A stretch of DNA of 64,000 bases from Kribbella capetownensis (GTDB lineage: Bacteria; Actinomycetota; Actinomycetes; Propionibacteriales; Kribbellaceae). The translations under genes were made by a program, and so were the position numbers. The number at the start of each line of letters is the position of its first letter. Position 1 is the stretch's first letter. The notes under the pieces were generated by a model that saw only the letters and a program-made list of their open reading frames with translations, was not told the origin of the DNA and ran no database searches. The stretch is from assembly GCF_004331485.1 (NCBI RefSeq), contig NZ_SJKD01000001.1:434001-498000 (forward strand). The letters are read 5' to 3'. Below are positions 16,818 through 25,106 of this stretch, piece by piece.

Positions 16818-18020
16818 ATGAAGATCCTGGTGAACCGTGACTTCCGCCGGCTGTGGATCAGCGGCGGCGTGTCCGGCATCGGCTCGTGGTTGCTGGTCGT
16901 CGCCATCCCGTTCTACGTGTTCGACCTGACCGGCTCCACGGTCGCGACCGGCCTCGCGCTTGCCCTGGAGGCACTCCCCGCGCTGGTCCTCGGGCCGTGG
17001 GCAGGGGCCCTGCTCGACCGGTGGGATCTCACCCGCGCGATGTGGATCGCGGATCTCGTCAGCGCCGCCGCGGTCGCGCTGATCCTGTTCGCCGACGCGG
17101 ATCACCTCTGGCCGATCTACCTGGCGATCCTCGGCGAGAATCTCGCGACGATGGTGTTCCGCCCGGCCGCGCGTGCTCTGCTTCCCGCCGTCGTCGGCAC
17201 CGGCGAAGAACTCGCGGCGGCCAACGCCCTGAATGCCTTTACCGGCAGCGCAATCCGCCTGGCCGCGCCACCACTCGGCGCCCTCCTCCTCGCCGGACCC
17301 GGCATCAAGTTCGTCCTGGCCGTCGACATCGCCAGCTATCTCGTCTCCGCCGCTGTCATCGCGACAGTCCGCACCCGTCGCCACCCGGCAACGCCGAGCA
17401 CCACCAACAGCCCACTCGCCGGTTTCCAGTACGTCGCCCGCCACCGCGTACTGCGCGGGATCCTGCTCGGCCAGACGATCTTCCTCACCGCTAACGCCGG
17501 CCTGACCGCGCTACTCGTCCCGTTCACGGTCGACGGCCTGCACACACCCGGCTATGTGCTCGGGTATCTGATCTCGGGGCTCGGCGCCGGCTATCTCCTC
17601 GGCGCGGCACTGAGCACCAGAGTCCAGACCTGGCTGAGCATCCGCGACATCCTCGCCGTCACGCAGTTCGCCACCGCCGCCGCCTTCTTCGCCCTGTTCA
17701 ACGCCCCGAACGTCCCTTGGGCGATCGGCGCCGCCGTACTGATCGGCCTTCCGGGCAGCGTCCTGCTGATCACCGCGCAGACCGCGATCCAGCGCACCGC
17801 GCCATCGGCCATGCTCGGCCGCATCGGCGCGCTCTTCTTCGCGGCGGATTCGCTGGCTCTGCTCGTCGGCGCACTCGCCGCTCCGGCAGTGACACTGCTG
17901 CTCGGTCTCCCGCTGACCCTCAACCTGCTGGCGGCGTTCGCGGTCCTCGCGGCACCGCTGACTCTGGTCGCCGTACCCGGTCATCCGGCGCATTTCACTC
18001 GGACGCACACCGGTGCGTAA
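16818..18020 (+). CDS. MFS transporter (12-helix, MFS_3-like)
   Basis: A 400-residue inner-membrane exporter-type protein. It starts with MKILVNRDFRRLW, the usual cytoplasmic start before helix 1 (LLVVAIPFYVFDLTGS). The loop motif GPWAGALLDRWD is the MFS motif A equivalent. Twelve hydrophobic segments are visible. ATG 16818 was chosen because an earlier in-frame start would overlap the divergent XRE gene and its operator. The XRE/MFS divergent arrangement suggests ligand-controlled efflux. Confidence 0.9.
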   Translation: MKILVNRDFRRLWISGGVSGIGSWLLVVAIPFYVFDLTGSTVATGLALALEALPALVLGPWAGALLDRWDLTRAMWIADLVSAAAVALILFADADHLWPIYLAILGENLATMVFRPAARALLPAVVGTGEELAAANALNAFTGSAIRLAAPPLGALLLAGPGIKFVLAVDIASYLVSAAVIATVRTRRHPATPSTTNSPLAGFQYVARHRVLRGILLGQTIFLTANAGLTALLVPFTVDGLHTPGYVLGYLISGLGAGYLLGAALSTRVQTWLSIRDILAVTQFATAAAFFALFNAPNVPWAIGAAVLIGLPGSVLLITAQTAIQRTAPSAMLGRIGALFFAADSLALLVGALAAPAVTLLLGLPLTLNLLAAFAVLAAPLTLVAVPGHPAHFTRTHTGA

Positions 18021-18318
18021 GCAGCTGGTCGCAAACGGTCAGCAGGACATCCAACAATTCGACCGGGCTCGAAAAGTGAGAGCTGCCAAATCGTATCGGC
18101 ACATTCCTGCAACCATTCTTGACAGCCATTCCGGCCCGCTCGGAGAGCCCTTCCCGACGGCTCTGACCAGCGGATTCGAAGGTTTCCCTACTCTGCGTTA
18201 GGTGTCTGTAAAGGTCCCTTCGAAACTGTTCCGGAGGGCACGCGCGGTGAGGTGTTCTTTACTCAGCAGCGGACAAAGCCGTCCGCGGCCACGGATCGAC
18301 TCACCACGAGGAACGAAG
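18021..18318. other. intergenic region before the small two-gene unit
   Basis: About 300 bp with no convincing reading frame and lower GC than its surroundings. It presumably holds the promoter for the 18319-18824 genes. I see no strong hairpin or repeat in it. Confidence 0.5.
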
Positions 18319-18513
18319 ATGACGGAGACGCTCGAATCCCCCGCCTCGCACCGCCGGGTGCGGGTCTGGTTCGGCGCTCACCCGATCGCGGACCACACGG
18401 CCGCGGTGGAGCAGGCAGCGCAGTACGAGGAAGCAATGCGGCGGCGGTTCGCGTCCCTCCGGGTGACCAGCGAGCCGGTGCTGGTGGACAGTACGGCGGA
18501 GCCGGGACGATGA
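18319..18513 (+). CDS. small conserved-type actinobacterial protein
   Basis: A 64-residue soluble protein with a recognisable core: RRVRVWFGAHPIADHTAAVE and then EAMRRRFASLRVTSEPV. Similar short proteins occur in streptomycetes next to resolvase-like genes. The function is unknown. ATG 18319 follows GAGGAAC. Its stop overlaps the start of the next gene (ATGA), so the two are translationally coupled. Confidence 0.72.
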   Translation: MTETLESPASHRRVRVWFGAHPIADHTAAVEQAAQYEEAMRRRFASLRVTSEPVLVDSTAEPGR

Positions 18514-18824
18514 CGACCCTGCCGACGCTTCTCGGGTATGTACGGGCCGACGCGCTCAGTTGCGCGGAGGAGCTGGCCGCGGCGACGGATTCACTCGTCG
18601 CCTTCGCCAGTGCCGAGGGATACACCCTCGGAACGGTCTACACCGAGCGCGACGCGGCCGAGTCCACCGCCTTCCACGCACTGCTCGAAGAGCTGAAGCG
18701 GTCCGGCGTCCACGCGGTCGTCGTACCGACGATGAACCACCTCGGCACGGTCGGCACCCCGGCGGCGACGCAGCAACACCTCGAGTTCCACCAGGCACAT
18801 GTCTGGGCGGCCGACTCGAGATAA
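18510..18824 (+). CDS. degenerate resolvase-like (serine recombinase N-domain) protein
   Basis: A 104-residue protein with the fold signature of the serine recombinase catalytic domain only: it starts TLLGYVRADALSCAEEL, continues FASAEGYTLGTVYTERDAAE, then LLEELKRSGVHAVVVPTMNHLG. The catalytic Ser of the usual RVS motif is replaced by Ala or Asp, and the R of the DRLGR-type helix is missing. There is no DNA-binding domain. It should therefore be inactive as a recombinase and may be a domesticated regulatory protein. It is coupled to the 64-residue protein upstream. Confidence 0.72.
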   Translation: MTTLPTLLGYVRADALSCAEELAAATDSLVAFASAEGYTLGTVYTERDAAESTAFHALLEELKRSGVHAVVVPTMNHLGTVGTPAATQQHLEFHQAHVWAADSR

Positions 18825-19217
18825 CTCCACACAGGCAAGCGGAGCTGACGTCTTGACCCCTGCATCGGCGTCGGTTCCGCTCTCCACCTCCACAGCTGCA
18901 CCGGGAATGCCCGGGCGGTAGTGGACCACCAAGGCCCCACCGGCTGCTACCGGTGGGGCCTTGTCGATTGCCTGGCCGTCGCGACGACTCTGCTCGCCGG
19001 GCGAAGGTTTGAAGAACGTGAAGTTTCGGCGCCGGCCGCGCGCCGCGACGTGTGCGTACGGCGCGGATGGGGTACCAGTAGGTGGTCCCGCGGTTCGGTC
19101 AGCGCCATTCGGGCATGGGTGGAGTTCACCGAGCCGCGAGTTCTCCCACTGAGGGGCGGGAGAACGACCGGCCCCGGCGGGCGTGCTTTCCCAGGCGCGC
19201 CCGCCGAGTCGGACCCC
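18825..19217. other. intergenic region with two hairpins
   Basis: Nearly 400 bp between the converging resolvase-like and methyltransferase genes without a credible coding frame. It contains the terminator at 18931-18962 and a second hairpin at 19140-19165 (GTTCTCCC/GGGAGAAC). The latter could end the methyltransferase transcript. Confidence 0.5.
18931..18962 (+). terminator. hairpin terminator
   Basis: A perfect 13-bp stem (18931-18943 with 18950-18962) with loop CTGCTA, followed by TTGTCG. It lies about 105 bp after the resolvase-like gene. Confidence 0.8.
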
Positions 19218-20018
19218 TCACAGAGCCGACGCGACGAACAGGTAGCGGTTCAGGCTGAAGAAGTAGCCCGCGCCGAGTGAGCGCAGGTCATCGGCCCACG
19301 CCTGCGCCTCCTCGGCAGTGACCTCGCCATGACCGGGCACGAAGTCGCCGACGATGTCGATCAGGCCGGAACTGTAGGTGTGCTGGTCGTACCCCGCGTT
19401 CAGGATCGGCACCACCTGCCGGTGGGTGACGGTGAAACCGGATTTGTCCAGTACGCCGGCCAGCGTCCGGGGCAGATGCGGATCCGCGAGATGGTCCTCG
19501 AACGCCGTCAGCACCCGGCCCATCCGGACGTCGTCGGTCGACCGCCACACGACCGAGCCCCAGTCCGTGTCCAGCAGTACGACGCGACCCGCGGGCCGCA
19601 GCACCCGGCGTACCTCGTTCAAGGCGCTGGGAACATCATCGATGTACTCGAAGACCTGGGTGGAGACGACGACGTCGAAGCTCTCCGAGGCGTGCGGGAT
19701 CCGGTCCGCGGACGCCAGTTCGAGCTCGATGCCCGGGCCGCCGGGTACGTCGGCGCGAGCGCTGGCGATCGCGAGCATGCTGTCGCTGATGTCGATCCCG
19801 CAGATCCGCCCGCTCGGCCCGACCTCGGCCGCCATCTCCTCGGCCAGGAGCCCCGGCCCGACGCCGACGTCCAGGACTCGATCTCCCGGCCGCAGGGCCA
19901 GCGCGGTCCGCACCACCCGTCGCTGCTCGATCACGTCCGGAGTCGTGTACATCGTCTCCATCTGCCGCGACACTTCAGGATCGAACTGCAAACCGTTCAC
20001 GCCGGTCTCTCCGCCCAT
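19218..20018 (-). CDS. class I SAM-dependent methyltransferase
   Basis: A 266-residue soluble methyltransferase of the Methyltransf_11/UbiE-like group. Motif I is VLDVGVGPGLLAEEMAAEVG around residues 48-67. The acidic residue closing motif II is in ICGIDISDSMLAIA. Motif IV is FDVVVSTQVFEYIDDV. The substrate is unknown. It is divergent from the aminoglycoside-kinase-like gene, with about 95 bp between the starts. Confidence 0.88.
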   Translation of the reverse strand: MGGETGVNGLQFDPEVSRQMETMYTTPDVIEQRRVVRTALALRPGDRVLDVGVGPGLLAEEMAAEVGPSGRICGIDISDSMLAIASARADVPGGPGIELELASADRIPHASESFDVVVSTQVFEYIDDVPSALNEVRRVLRPAGRVVLLDTDWGSVVWRSTDDVRMGRVLTAFEDHLADPHLPRTLAGVLDKSGFTVTHRQVVPILNAGYDQHTYSSGLIDIVGDFVPGHGEVTAEEAQAWADDLRSLGAGYFFSLNRYLFVASAL

Positions 20019-20113
20019 ACCTTCATCATCAACCGCGACCTGCCATCGCGGGGAGACTCCACGCGGTACGTAATTCGGACGCGCTCCAGTTGAGATCGCA
20101 CTACCTTGTCCGG

Positions 20114-20971
20114 GTGATCGATGTACCCGAGGGATTCCGGCGGATGCCGCGGTGGTGGAGCGACGGTTCGGCGTGGCTGGACGGTCTGGCTCAGGCAGTC
20201 GAGCGACAGACCGCGCGGTGGGGCTTGGAGGTCGACGGAGACGTCGCGTACGGGTCGAACGCGTTGGTCGTGCCGGTGACGCGACGCGGCGAGGAGTTCG
20301 TCCTGCGGATGAACCCGCCCGGACCCGAGGTCGAGGAGCAGGCGCGGGCGCTGCGCTGGTGGGACGGGCGCGGGATGGTCATGCTGTACGACGCCGACCT
20401 CGAGGCCGGTGCGATGCTGCTGGAGCGGTTGTCGACGCCATTGACGACCCGGCCGGTGGCGGAAGCGGTCGCCGTACTGGGAGGGCTGATGCGACGGCTG
20501 GCGGTGCCGGCGCCCGACGATGCGCCGTCCACCGGGGAGATCGTGGCTCGGCGGTCGAGTCAGCTCGAGCCGGAGTGGGAGCGGCTCGGGCAGCCGTTCG
20601 ACGTTGGCATCCTGCGGCAGGCGCTGGACGTCGCACCGAAGCTGACCGAGACGACGTCAGAGCTCGCAGTGAACGGGGATCTTCATTCGGACCAGGTGCT
20701 CGCCGGCAAGCGCGAGCCGTGGCTGACGGTCGACCCGGTGTTGCTGCGCGGCGACATCGAGTACGACCTCGCGCGAGTGCTGTGGACGCGGCTCGACGAG
20801 ATGACCGAGATCGTTCCGCACTTCGACACGGCGGTCGGCGAGGCCGGCCTGGACCGCGACCGGGCTCGTGACTGGGTCGTCTTCCGCACGGTCGACTACT
20901 GGCTCTGGGGGCTGTCAGTCGGTCTGACCGAGGACCCCGTCCGCTGCGCTCGGCTGGTCGCCGCGTTCTGA
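20114..20971 (+). CDS. APH(6)-type aminoglycoside/hydroxyurea kinase-like protein
   Basis: A 285-residue cytoplasmic kinase-fold protein of the aminoglycoside 6-phosphotransferase/hydroxyurea kinase family. The C-lobe reads LAVNGDLHSDQVLAGKREPW followed by TVDPVLLRGDIEYDLARVLW. In the catalytic loop the Asp of GDLH is kept, but the usual first His is Asn and the Mg-binding Asn is Gln, so resistance activity is uncertain. I chose GTG 20114 (IDVPEGFRR start); an upstream TTG is possible. Its 3' end overlaps the convergent dioxygenase gene by 57 bp. Confidence 0.82.
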   Translation: MIDVPEGFRRMPRWWSDGSAWLDGLAQAVERQTARWGLEVDGDVAYGSNALVVPVTRRGEEFVLRMNPPGPEVEEQARALRWWDGRGMVMLYDADLEAGAMLLERLSTPLTTRPVAEAVAVLGGLMRRLAVPAPDDAPSTGEIVARRSSQLEPEWERLGQPFDVGILRQALDVAPKLTETTSELAVNGDLHSDQVLAGKREPWLTVDPVLLRGDIEYDLARVLWTRLDEMTEIVPHFDTAVGEAGLDRDRARDWVVFRTVDYWLWGLSVGLTEDPVRCARLVAAF

Positions 20972-21709
20972 CCGCCAGATGAACCGGCTGCGCATCATCC
21001 GTGGGGTGTCGTTCGCGTTGGTGGCGATCGAGTGCAGGATCCACGGGTGGGTGATGTAGACGTCGCCCGCGCGGCCGGTGAGCTCGACGACGCGCACCGG
21101 CAGACCGTCCAGCTCGGCCTCGACCATCGGATCGGTCGAGCGGTCGGCGTTGGTGAGGTCGCGGAACCACGGATCGGAGCGCAGGACCTGATCGCGGATC
21201 GTGGTGAAGTCCCGCTCCGGCGTCGTGGTCAGGTGCCGCGCGATCACCCGGTGGGAGCCGGCCACCTGCGGTGTGCCGCCACCACCGGGCTCGAGATCGG
21301 TTAGCAGGGCCCAGATCTTCACTGCGACCAGGTCGTCCGGCGGCAACTCGAACCCGAGGTCGGTGTGCCACTGACGATGCGGGACCGACCAGGTTTCGCC
21401 GGTCGGCATGGTGACCAGGACCTGGCCCTGATGCGGCGGCACCTTCCACTCCCCGAGCAGGGTGCCGAGCGCCGACCGCAGCGGCGGACCGAGGATCGCG
21501 TTCGCCACCGGGTTGGTCTTGGTGTTCTTCAGTTTGGTCGGCCGCAGGTTCGTCCACGTGGAACGGTCATCGCGCTCCATTCCGTGCCGGGTTTGCAGTT
21601 CGCTCCACAGTGCGTTGCGCATCCGGGCGGCATCATCGGCCGAGAACGCGGACGGGACCTTCACGATCCCGTCCCGTTCGAAGACTTCCAGCTCCAGGGC
21701 GTCGAGCAT
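20915..21709 (-). CDS. phytanoyl-CoA dioxygenase (PhyH) family oxygenase
   Basis: A 264-residue Fe(II)/2-oxoglutarate-dependent oxygenase. The HxD iron ligands are in RQWHTDLGFELPPDD. The distal His is in THPWILHSIATNAND and the 2-oxoglutarate Arg is in RFIWR. The N-terminal FERDGIVKVPSAFSADDAAR is typical of PhyH. ATG 21709 is preceded by GGGGAG at short spacing and matches the domain start. The last 19 codons are antisense to the end of the kinase-like gene, an unusual convergent overlap. The substrate is unknown. Confidence 0.88.
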   Translation of the reverse strand: MLDALELEVFERDGIVKVPSAFSADDAARMRNALWSELQTRHGMERDDRSTWTNLRPTKLKNTKTNPVANAILGPPLRSALGTLLGEWKVPPHQGQVLVTMPTGETWSVPHRQWHTDLGFELPPDDLVAVKIWALLTDLEPGGGGTPQVAGSHRVIARHLTTTPERDFTTIRDQVLRSDPWFRDLTNADRSTDPMVEAELDGLPVRVVELTGRAGDVYITHPWILHSIATNANDTPRMMRSRFIWRSERGDQPSAADGVLGQTD

Positions 21710-21841
21710 CTCCCCATGCTCAGCCCGCCCACCCCACCCTCGCCACCGATTTACGCCGGCCATTGCCAACAGCAACAATCTGGCCGACGACCTACGGCAA
21801 GGTGGTGAGCGCGGACGGAACCACACAGTCCGACGTACGGT

Positions 21842-22288
21842 TCATCCGCTCGACGATCGGATGCCTTCCACGGAAAGCATCGTGAAGGACGGCGCTGAGC
21901 CGACCGAGAGTGCCACCGCGGCCCGCTCCCGCAGGCTCATGATCGTCTCCCAGTCCTGCAACCAGCGCCTGAACGGCAGATCCCCGTCCAAGCGCTCGTT
22001 GCCGACTTTCAGCACCTCTTCGACGAAGTCCCACACCGCCTGGTTCTGTCGCCTGATCGCGGCAACCCGCACCGCAGGCGAGCTGCCCGGCGGTACGACG
22101 ACCGCGCGGACCTCGTCCGTCATCGTGACGCACGCGTTGCTGACCGCTTCCACCACGACCGGATCGTCGATCTGGTCGATGACATCGTGATTCATGTACA
22201 TCCACAGGCCGGTCCCGAACACCGCCAGGACCCCGAGACCGGCCACTGTCGCCCCCGACCAGATCAGGATCTTCGTTCCCCTTCGCAC
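21842..22288 (-). CDS. membrane-anchored protein of unknown function
   Basis: A 148-residue protein with one N-terminal membrane segment (residues about 8-30, ILIWSGATVAGLGVLAVFGT). The extracytoplasmic domain is helical (VRVAAIRRQNQAVWDFVEEV). No family was recognised. The signal anchor lacks a lipobox. It lies 9 bp after the SnoaL-like gene stop on the same strand, so the two form a unit. Confidence 0.65.
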   Translation of the reverse strand: MRRGTKILIWSGATVAGLGVLAVFGTGLWMYMNHDVIDQIDDPVVVEAVSNACVTMTDEVRAVVVPPGSSPAVRVAAIRRQNQAVWDFVEEVLKVGNERLDGDLPFRRWLQDWETIMSLRERAAVALSVGSAPSFTMLSVEGIRSSSG

Positions 22289-22297
22289 ACGGTGAGG

Positions 22298-22660
22298 TTA
22301 GTGGGCGGGGGCGAAATCGTGGAATCCGATCAGGCGCTGGATTCTGCCGTCGTCGGTGAGCAGGACGATGTCGGTGCCGCCGGCGACCGGGTCCTGGCCT
22401 TCGGCCTTGAGGTGCCAGGTCCAGCGCAGGTAGGTGTGATGCTCGTCGATGTCGCCGATGCGGACGAAGGACAGGCCGGGGAACATCTGCTGGGCGGCGC
22501 CGACCAGCTTGTTCAGCTCGTCGTGGCCGTTCGTCTCGAAGCTCGGGTCGACGAACGTCGCGTCCTCGGTCCAGCTCCCCGCGATCAGTTCGGCCCGGCG
22601 GTCCGCGTCGGCCTCGTTCCACATCGCGAAGTACTGCTCGGCAAGAGTCGTGCTGGTCAT
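22298..22660 (-). CDS. SnoaL/NTF2-like polyketide cyclase-type protein
   Basis: A 120-residue cone-fold protein. It starts TLAEQYFAMWNEADADRRAE and contains the typical WTEDATFVDP and RWTWHLKA segments. Such proteins often respond to or isomerise small organic ligands. ATG 22660 has GAGGAG at good spacing. It is divergent from an XRE/MLTR-type regulator (22772). In many actinobacteria that regulator class controls an adjacent SnoaL or short-chain dehydrogenase gene, so this is its likely target (inference). Confidence 0.85.
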   Translation of the reverse strand: MTSTTLAEQYFAMWNEADADRRAELIAGSWTEDATFVDPSFETNGHDELNKLVGAAQQMFPGLSFVRIGDIDEHHTYLRWTWHLKAEGQDPVAGGTDIVLLTDDGRIQRLIGFHDFAPAH

Positions 22661-22771
22661 CGTGTTCTCCTCGGTTTCGTTCGGATGACCAGAACCTTGC
22701 CGCCGGCCCGGGCTCCGGTCGATGACGTCGGAGGTAATGGCGCTGTCTCTGCCACCGGTTACGGTCGAACC

Positions 22772-23566
22772 ATGGCAGCGACGATCGAGGAGACCTTCCA
22801 GCGCCCGGTGGGCGAGCTTCTGCGCGGCTGGCGGGAGCGCCGCCGGCTCAGTCAGCTGGAGCTGGCGAACCGCGTGGAGGTGTCCACCAGGCATGTGAGT
22901 TTCGTGGAGACCGGCCGATCCAAACCGAGCCGCGAGATGGTGCTGCGGCTGGCCGAGCATCTCGACGTACCACTGCGCGACCGCAACCAACTCCTGCTGG
23001 CCGGCGGCTATGCGCCGATCTACACCGAGTCGTCCCTGCACTCGCCGGCGATGCTCGCTATCCGTACGACGCTCCGCCGCCTGCTCAAGGCGCACGAGCC
23101 GTACCCGGCGCTCGTGGTCGACCGCTGGTGGAACATCGTCGAGGCCAACGCCGGCATCCAGCTGTTCACCACGGACGTCGACGAGAAGTTGCTCCAGGCA
23201 CCGGTCAACGCCCTGCGACTCACCCTGCACCCGGACGGCCTGGCTCGCCGGATCGGCAACATCGCCGAGGTCCGCGCCGCCGCCCTCGCGAGCCTGCAAC
23301 GCCAAGTCGCCAGCACCGCCGACCCCGACCTGCAGGACCTGTACGACGAACTCCGCGAGTTCGCCGCGGACGACCGGCCGGTCAAGCCCGCGACGGCCGA
23401 GGTCGTCGTACCGTTCCGGCTCGTGCACAACGGGCACGAGCTCTCGCTGCTGACGATGATCGCGACGTTCGGGACACCGCTCGACGTCACGGTGTCGGAG
23501 CTGATGATCGAGTCGTTCTATCCGGCCGACGACCAGACCGCCGAGTACCTGCGGACGCTGGCATGA
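22772..23566 (+). CDS. XRE regulator with MmyB-like ligand-binding domain
   Basis: A 264-residue regulator. The Cro/C1 HTH covers residues about 12-66 (SQLELANRVEVSTRHVSFVE). The MLTR/MmyB-type sensor domain covers about 95-260 (PALVVDRWWNIVEANAGIQ; then DVTVSELMIESFYP). Family members bind fatty-acid-like or other small ligands. ATG 22772 fits the family start. The gene overlaps the DinB gene by ATGA and is divergent from a SnoaL-like gene, which makes up a small regulated detoxification-like cluster. Confidence 0.9.
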   Translation: MAATIEETFQRPVGELLRGWRERRRLSQLELANRVEVSTRHVSFVETGRSKPSREMVLRLAEHLDVPLRDRNQLLLAGGYAPIYTESSLHSPAMLAIRTTLRRLLKAHEPYPALVVDRWWNIVEANAGIQLFTTDVDEKLLQAPVNALRLTLHPDGLARRIGNIAEVRAAALASLQRQVASTADPDLQDLYDELREFAADDRPVKPATAEVVVPFRLVHNGHELSLLTMIATFGTPLDVTVSELMIESFYPADDQTAEYLRTLA

Positions 23567-24069
23567 ACGAACCGTCCATCACCGAGGGCGACACCATCGA
23601 GCTGCAGCTCGGCTGGCTGGACTACTACCGCGGCGTGATCGAGACCAAGCTGACCGGACTGAGCGACACCGACCTGAGGTCGAGCCGCTTGCCGTCCGGC
23701 TGGTCGCCGCTGGAACTGCTGCGTCATCTCGTGTACGTCGAGCGACGCTGGCTGCGCTGGGGATTCGCTGGTGAGCAGGTCGATGAACCGTGGGGCGACT
23801 CGGGCGGCGATCCCGAGGGGCGCTGGACGGTCGGCGCGGACGACACTCTCGGGGAGCTCCTCGGCAGACTGCACGAGGGTGGTGCGACTACGCGCCGACT
23901 GATGACCGGCGTCGATCTCTCGACCCTGGGTGCGGCCGGTGGGCGGTTCGGTGAGGCGGACCGCCCGACCGTGAACTGGATCCTCTTCCATGTCCTGCAG
24001 GAGTACGCCCGCCATGCCGGCCAGCTGGACGTCGTCCGCGAGCTGCTTGATGGGGTCACCGGCGAGTAG
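23563..24069 (+). CDS. DinB-fold protein (DUF664, mycothiol-dependent type)
   Basis: A 168-residue four-helix-bundle protein of the DinB superfamily. Metal-ligand His residues are visible in ELLRHLVYVERRWLRWGF and in ILFHVLQEYARHAGQLD. The DUF664 branch in actinobacteria includes mycothiol-dependent transferases and isomerases, so a thiol-transfer role is plausible but unproven. Translation is coupled to the XRE/MLTR regulator. A 14-bp-stem terminator overlaps its stop codon. Confidence 0.83.
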   Translation: MNEPSITEGDTIELQLGWLDYYRGVIETKLTGLSDTDLRSSRLPSGWSPLELLRHLVYVERRWLRWGFAGEQVDEPWGDSGGDPEGRWTVGADDTLGELLGRLHEGGATTRRLMTGVDLSTLGAAGGRFGEADRPTVNWILFHVLQEYARHAGQLDVVRELLDGVTGE

Positions 24070-24099
24070 GTGATTCCGCCCGTCGCCTACTCGCCGGTG
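24057..24099. terminator. bidirectional terminator overlapping a stop codon
   Basis: A perfect 14-bp stem pairs 24057-24070 with 24086-24099 around a 15-base loop. It covers the DinB gene stop (TAG 24067-24069) and lies 15 bp from the convergent repeat-protein gene end, so it can serve both. Confidence 0.8.
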
Positions 24100-24113
24100 T
24101 CCCCGCGGGAGCC

Positions 24114-25106
24114 CTACCGGTCTGAGGAGGGGAGACCGGTGGGGAAGCTCGGCTTCGGCAGGCTCGGCTTCGTGGTCGGGAGCGTCGGCTTGGCGGGCAG
24201 CTGGATCTTCGGTTGCTGACCCGGATCGACGGCGACACCGCCGGACACCTTCACCGTCGGGACGGCCGGCTTCGGCAGGGACGGCTTGCTGGTCGGCAGG
24301 TTCGGCTGGCCCGGAACGTTCGGCTTCGGGACCGACGGCACCGACGGCTTGCCGTCCGGTACACCGTTCACACAGTCAGGCAGGGCCGGGACACCCTTGC
24401 CCGGCAGCGACGGCTTCACGCTCGGCAGCGTGGGCTTGGCAGGCAGCGTGGGCTTGGCAGGCAGCGTGGGCTTGGCAGGCAGCGTGGGCTTGGCAGGCAG
24501 CGTGGGCTTGGCAGGCAGCGTGGGCTTGGCGGGCAGGGTCGGCTTCGCCGGCAACGACGGGAGGCTCGGCTTGCCCGTCGGGAGCGACGGCTTCCCGGTC
24601 GGGAGCGACGGCTTCCCGGTCGGGAGCGACGGCTTCGTCGTCGGGAGGCCAGGCTTGGCCGGCAGCGACGGCTTGATGCTCGGCAGCGTGGGCTTCGCGG
24701 GCAGCGACGGCTTCACACTCGGCAGGGACGGCTTCGCGGGCAACGACGGCTTGCCGGTGGGCAGGTTGTTCGGGTCGATGGTCTTGTTCACCTCGACCTT
24801 CGGCAGCTGCGGCTTGGCCGGCAGGCAGGTCGGGTCGACCGACGGCACCTGCGGCTGCGCGGTCGGAACCACCACCGGCACCGGCGGCTTGCTCCCGCCG
24901 GCCAGCAGGTTCTTCACCGGCGCCGGTCCGCCGACCGCGGCGGACACCGTCGCTACGGTTCCGGCCAGGGCGGTGACGCCTGCCGCGGCCAGTCCGCGGC
25001 GGAGCCAGGCCAGCCGCTTGCCGCGCCGCATCAGGTCGGCGGTGTCGGGCTGCCAGGGCTCCAGCTCATAGTCGAGCGCGCTGCGAATCTGTTGCTCGTC
25101 ACTCAT
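24114..25106 (-). CDS. membrane-anchored KPTLPA-repeat protein, ECF-associated
   Basis: A 330-residue protein with a cytoplasmic N-terminus (QIRSALDYELEPWQPDTADL), one membrane segment around residues 35-58, then a long extracytoplasmic stretch of Pro/Lys/Leu repeats (LPAKPT and LPTGKPS units) with a few Cys residues. Low complexity and about one Pro in four suggest an extended cell-wall-spanning rod. It overlaps the ECF sigma stop by one base (TGATG, with GGAGGA inside the sigma gene), so it is its coupled partner. Function as anti-sigma or sensor is inferred from position only. Confidence 0.75.
   Translation of the reverse strand: MSDEQQIRSALDYELEPWQPDTADLMRRGKRLAWLRRGLAAAGVTALAGTVATVSAAVGGPAPVKNLLAGGSKPPVPVVVPTAQPQVPSVDPTCLPAKPQLPKVEVNKTIDPNNLPTGKPSLPAKPSLPSVKPSLPAKPTLPSIKPSLPAKPGLPTTKPSLPTGKPSLPTGKPSLPTGKPSLPSLPAKPTLPAKPTLPAKPTLPAKPTLPAKPTLPAKPTLPAKPTLPSVKPSLPGKGVPALPDCVNGVPDGKPSVPSVPKPNVPGQPNLPTSKPSLPKPAVPTVKVSGGVAVDPGQQPKIQLPAKPTLPTTKPSLPKPSFPTGLPSSDR
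24424..24549. repeat. 18-bp tandem repeat encoding KPTLPA units
   Basis: GGCAGCGTGGGCTTGGCA is repeated five times exactly (24424-24513), then once with one change (24514-24531) and once more diverged. Each unit encodes six residues, so changes in copy number keep the frame and alter rod length. Confidence 0.9.

Noticed and set aside
24424..24549. CRISPR-like repeats
   Set aside because: The 18-bp units are directly adjacent with no spacers, are in frame in a coding gene and encode a Pro-rich repeat; no cas genes are present.
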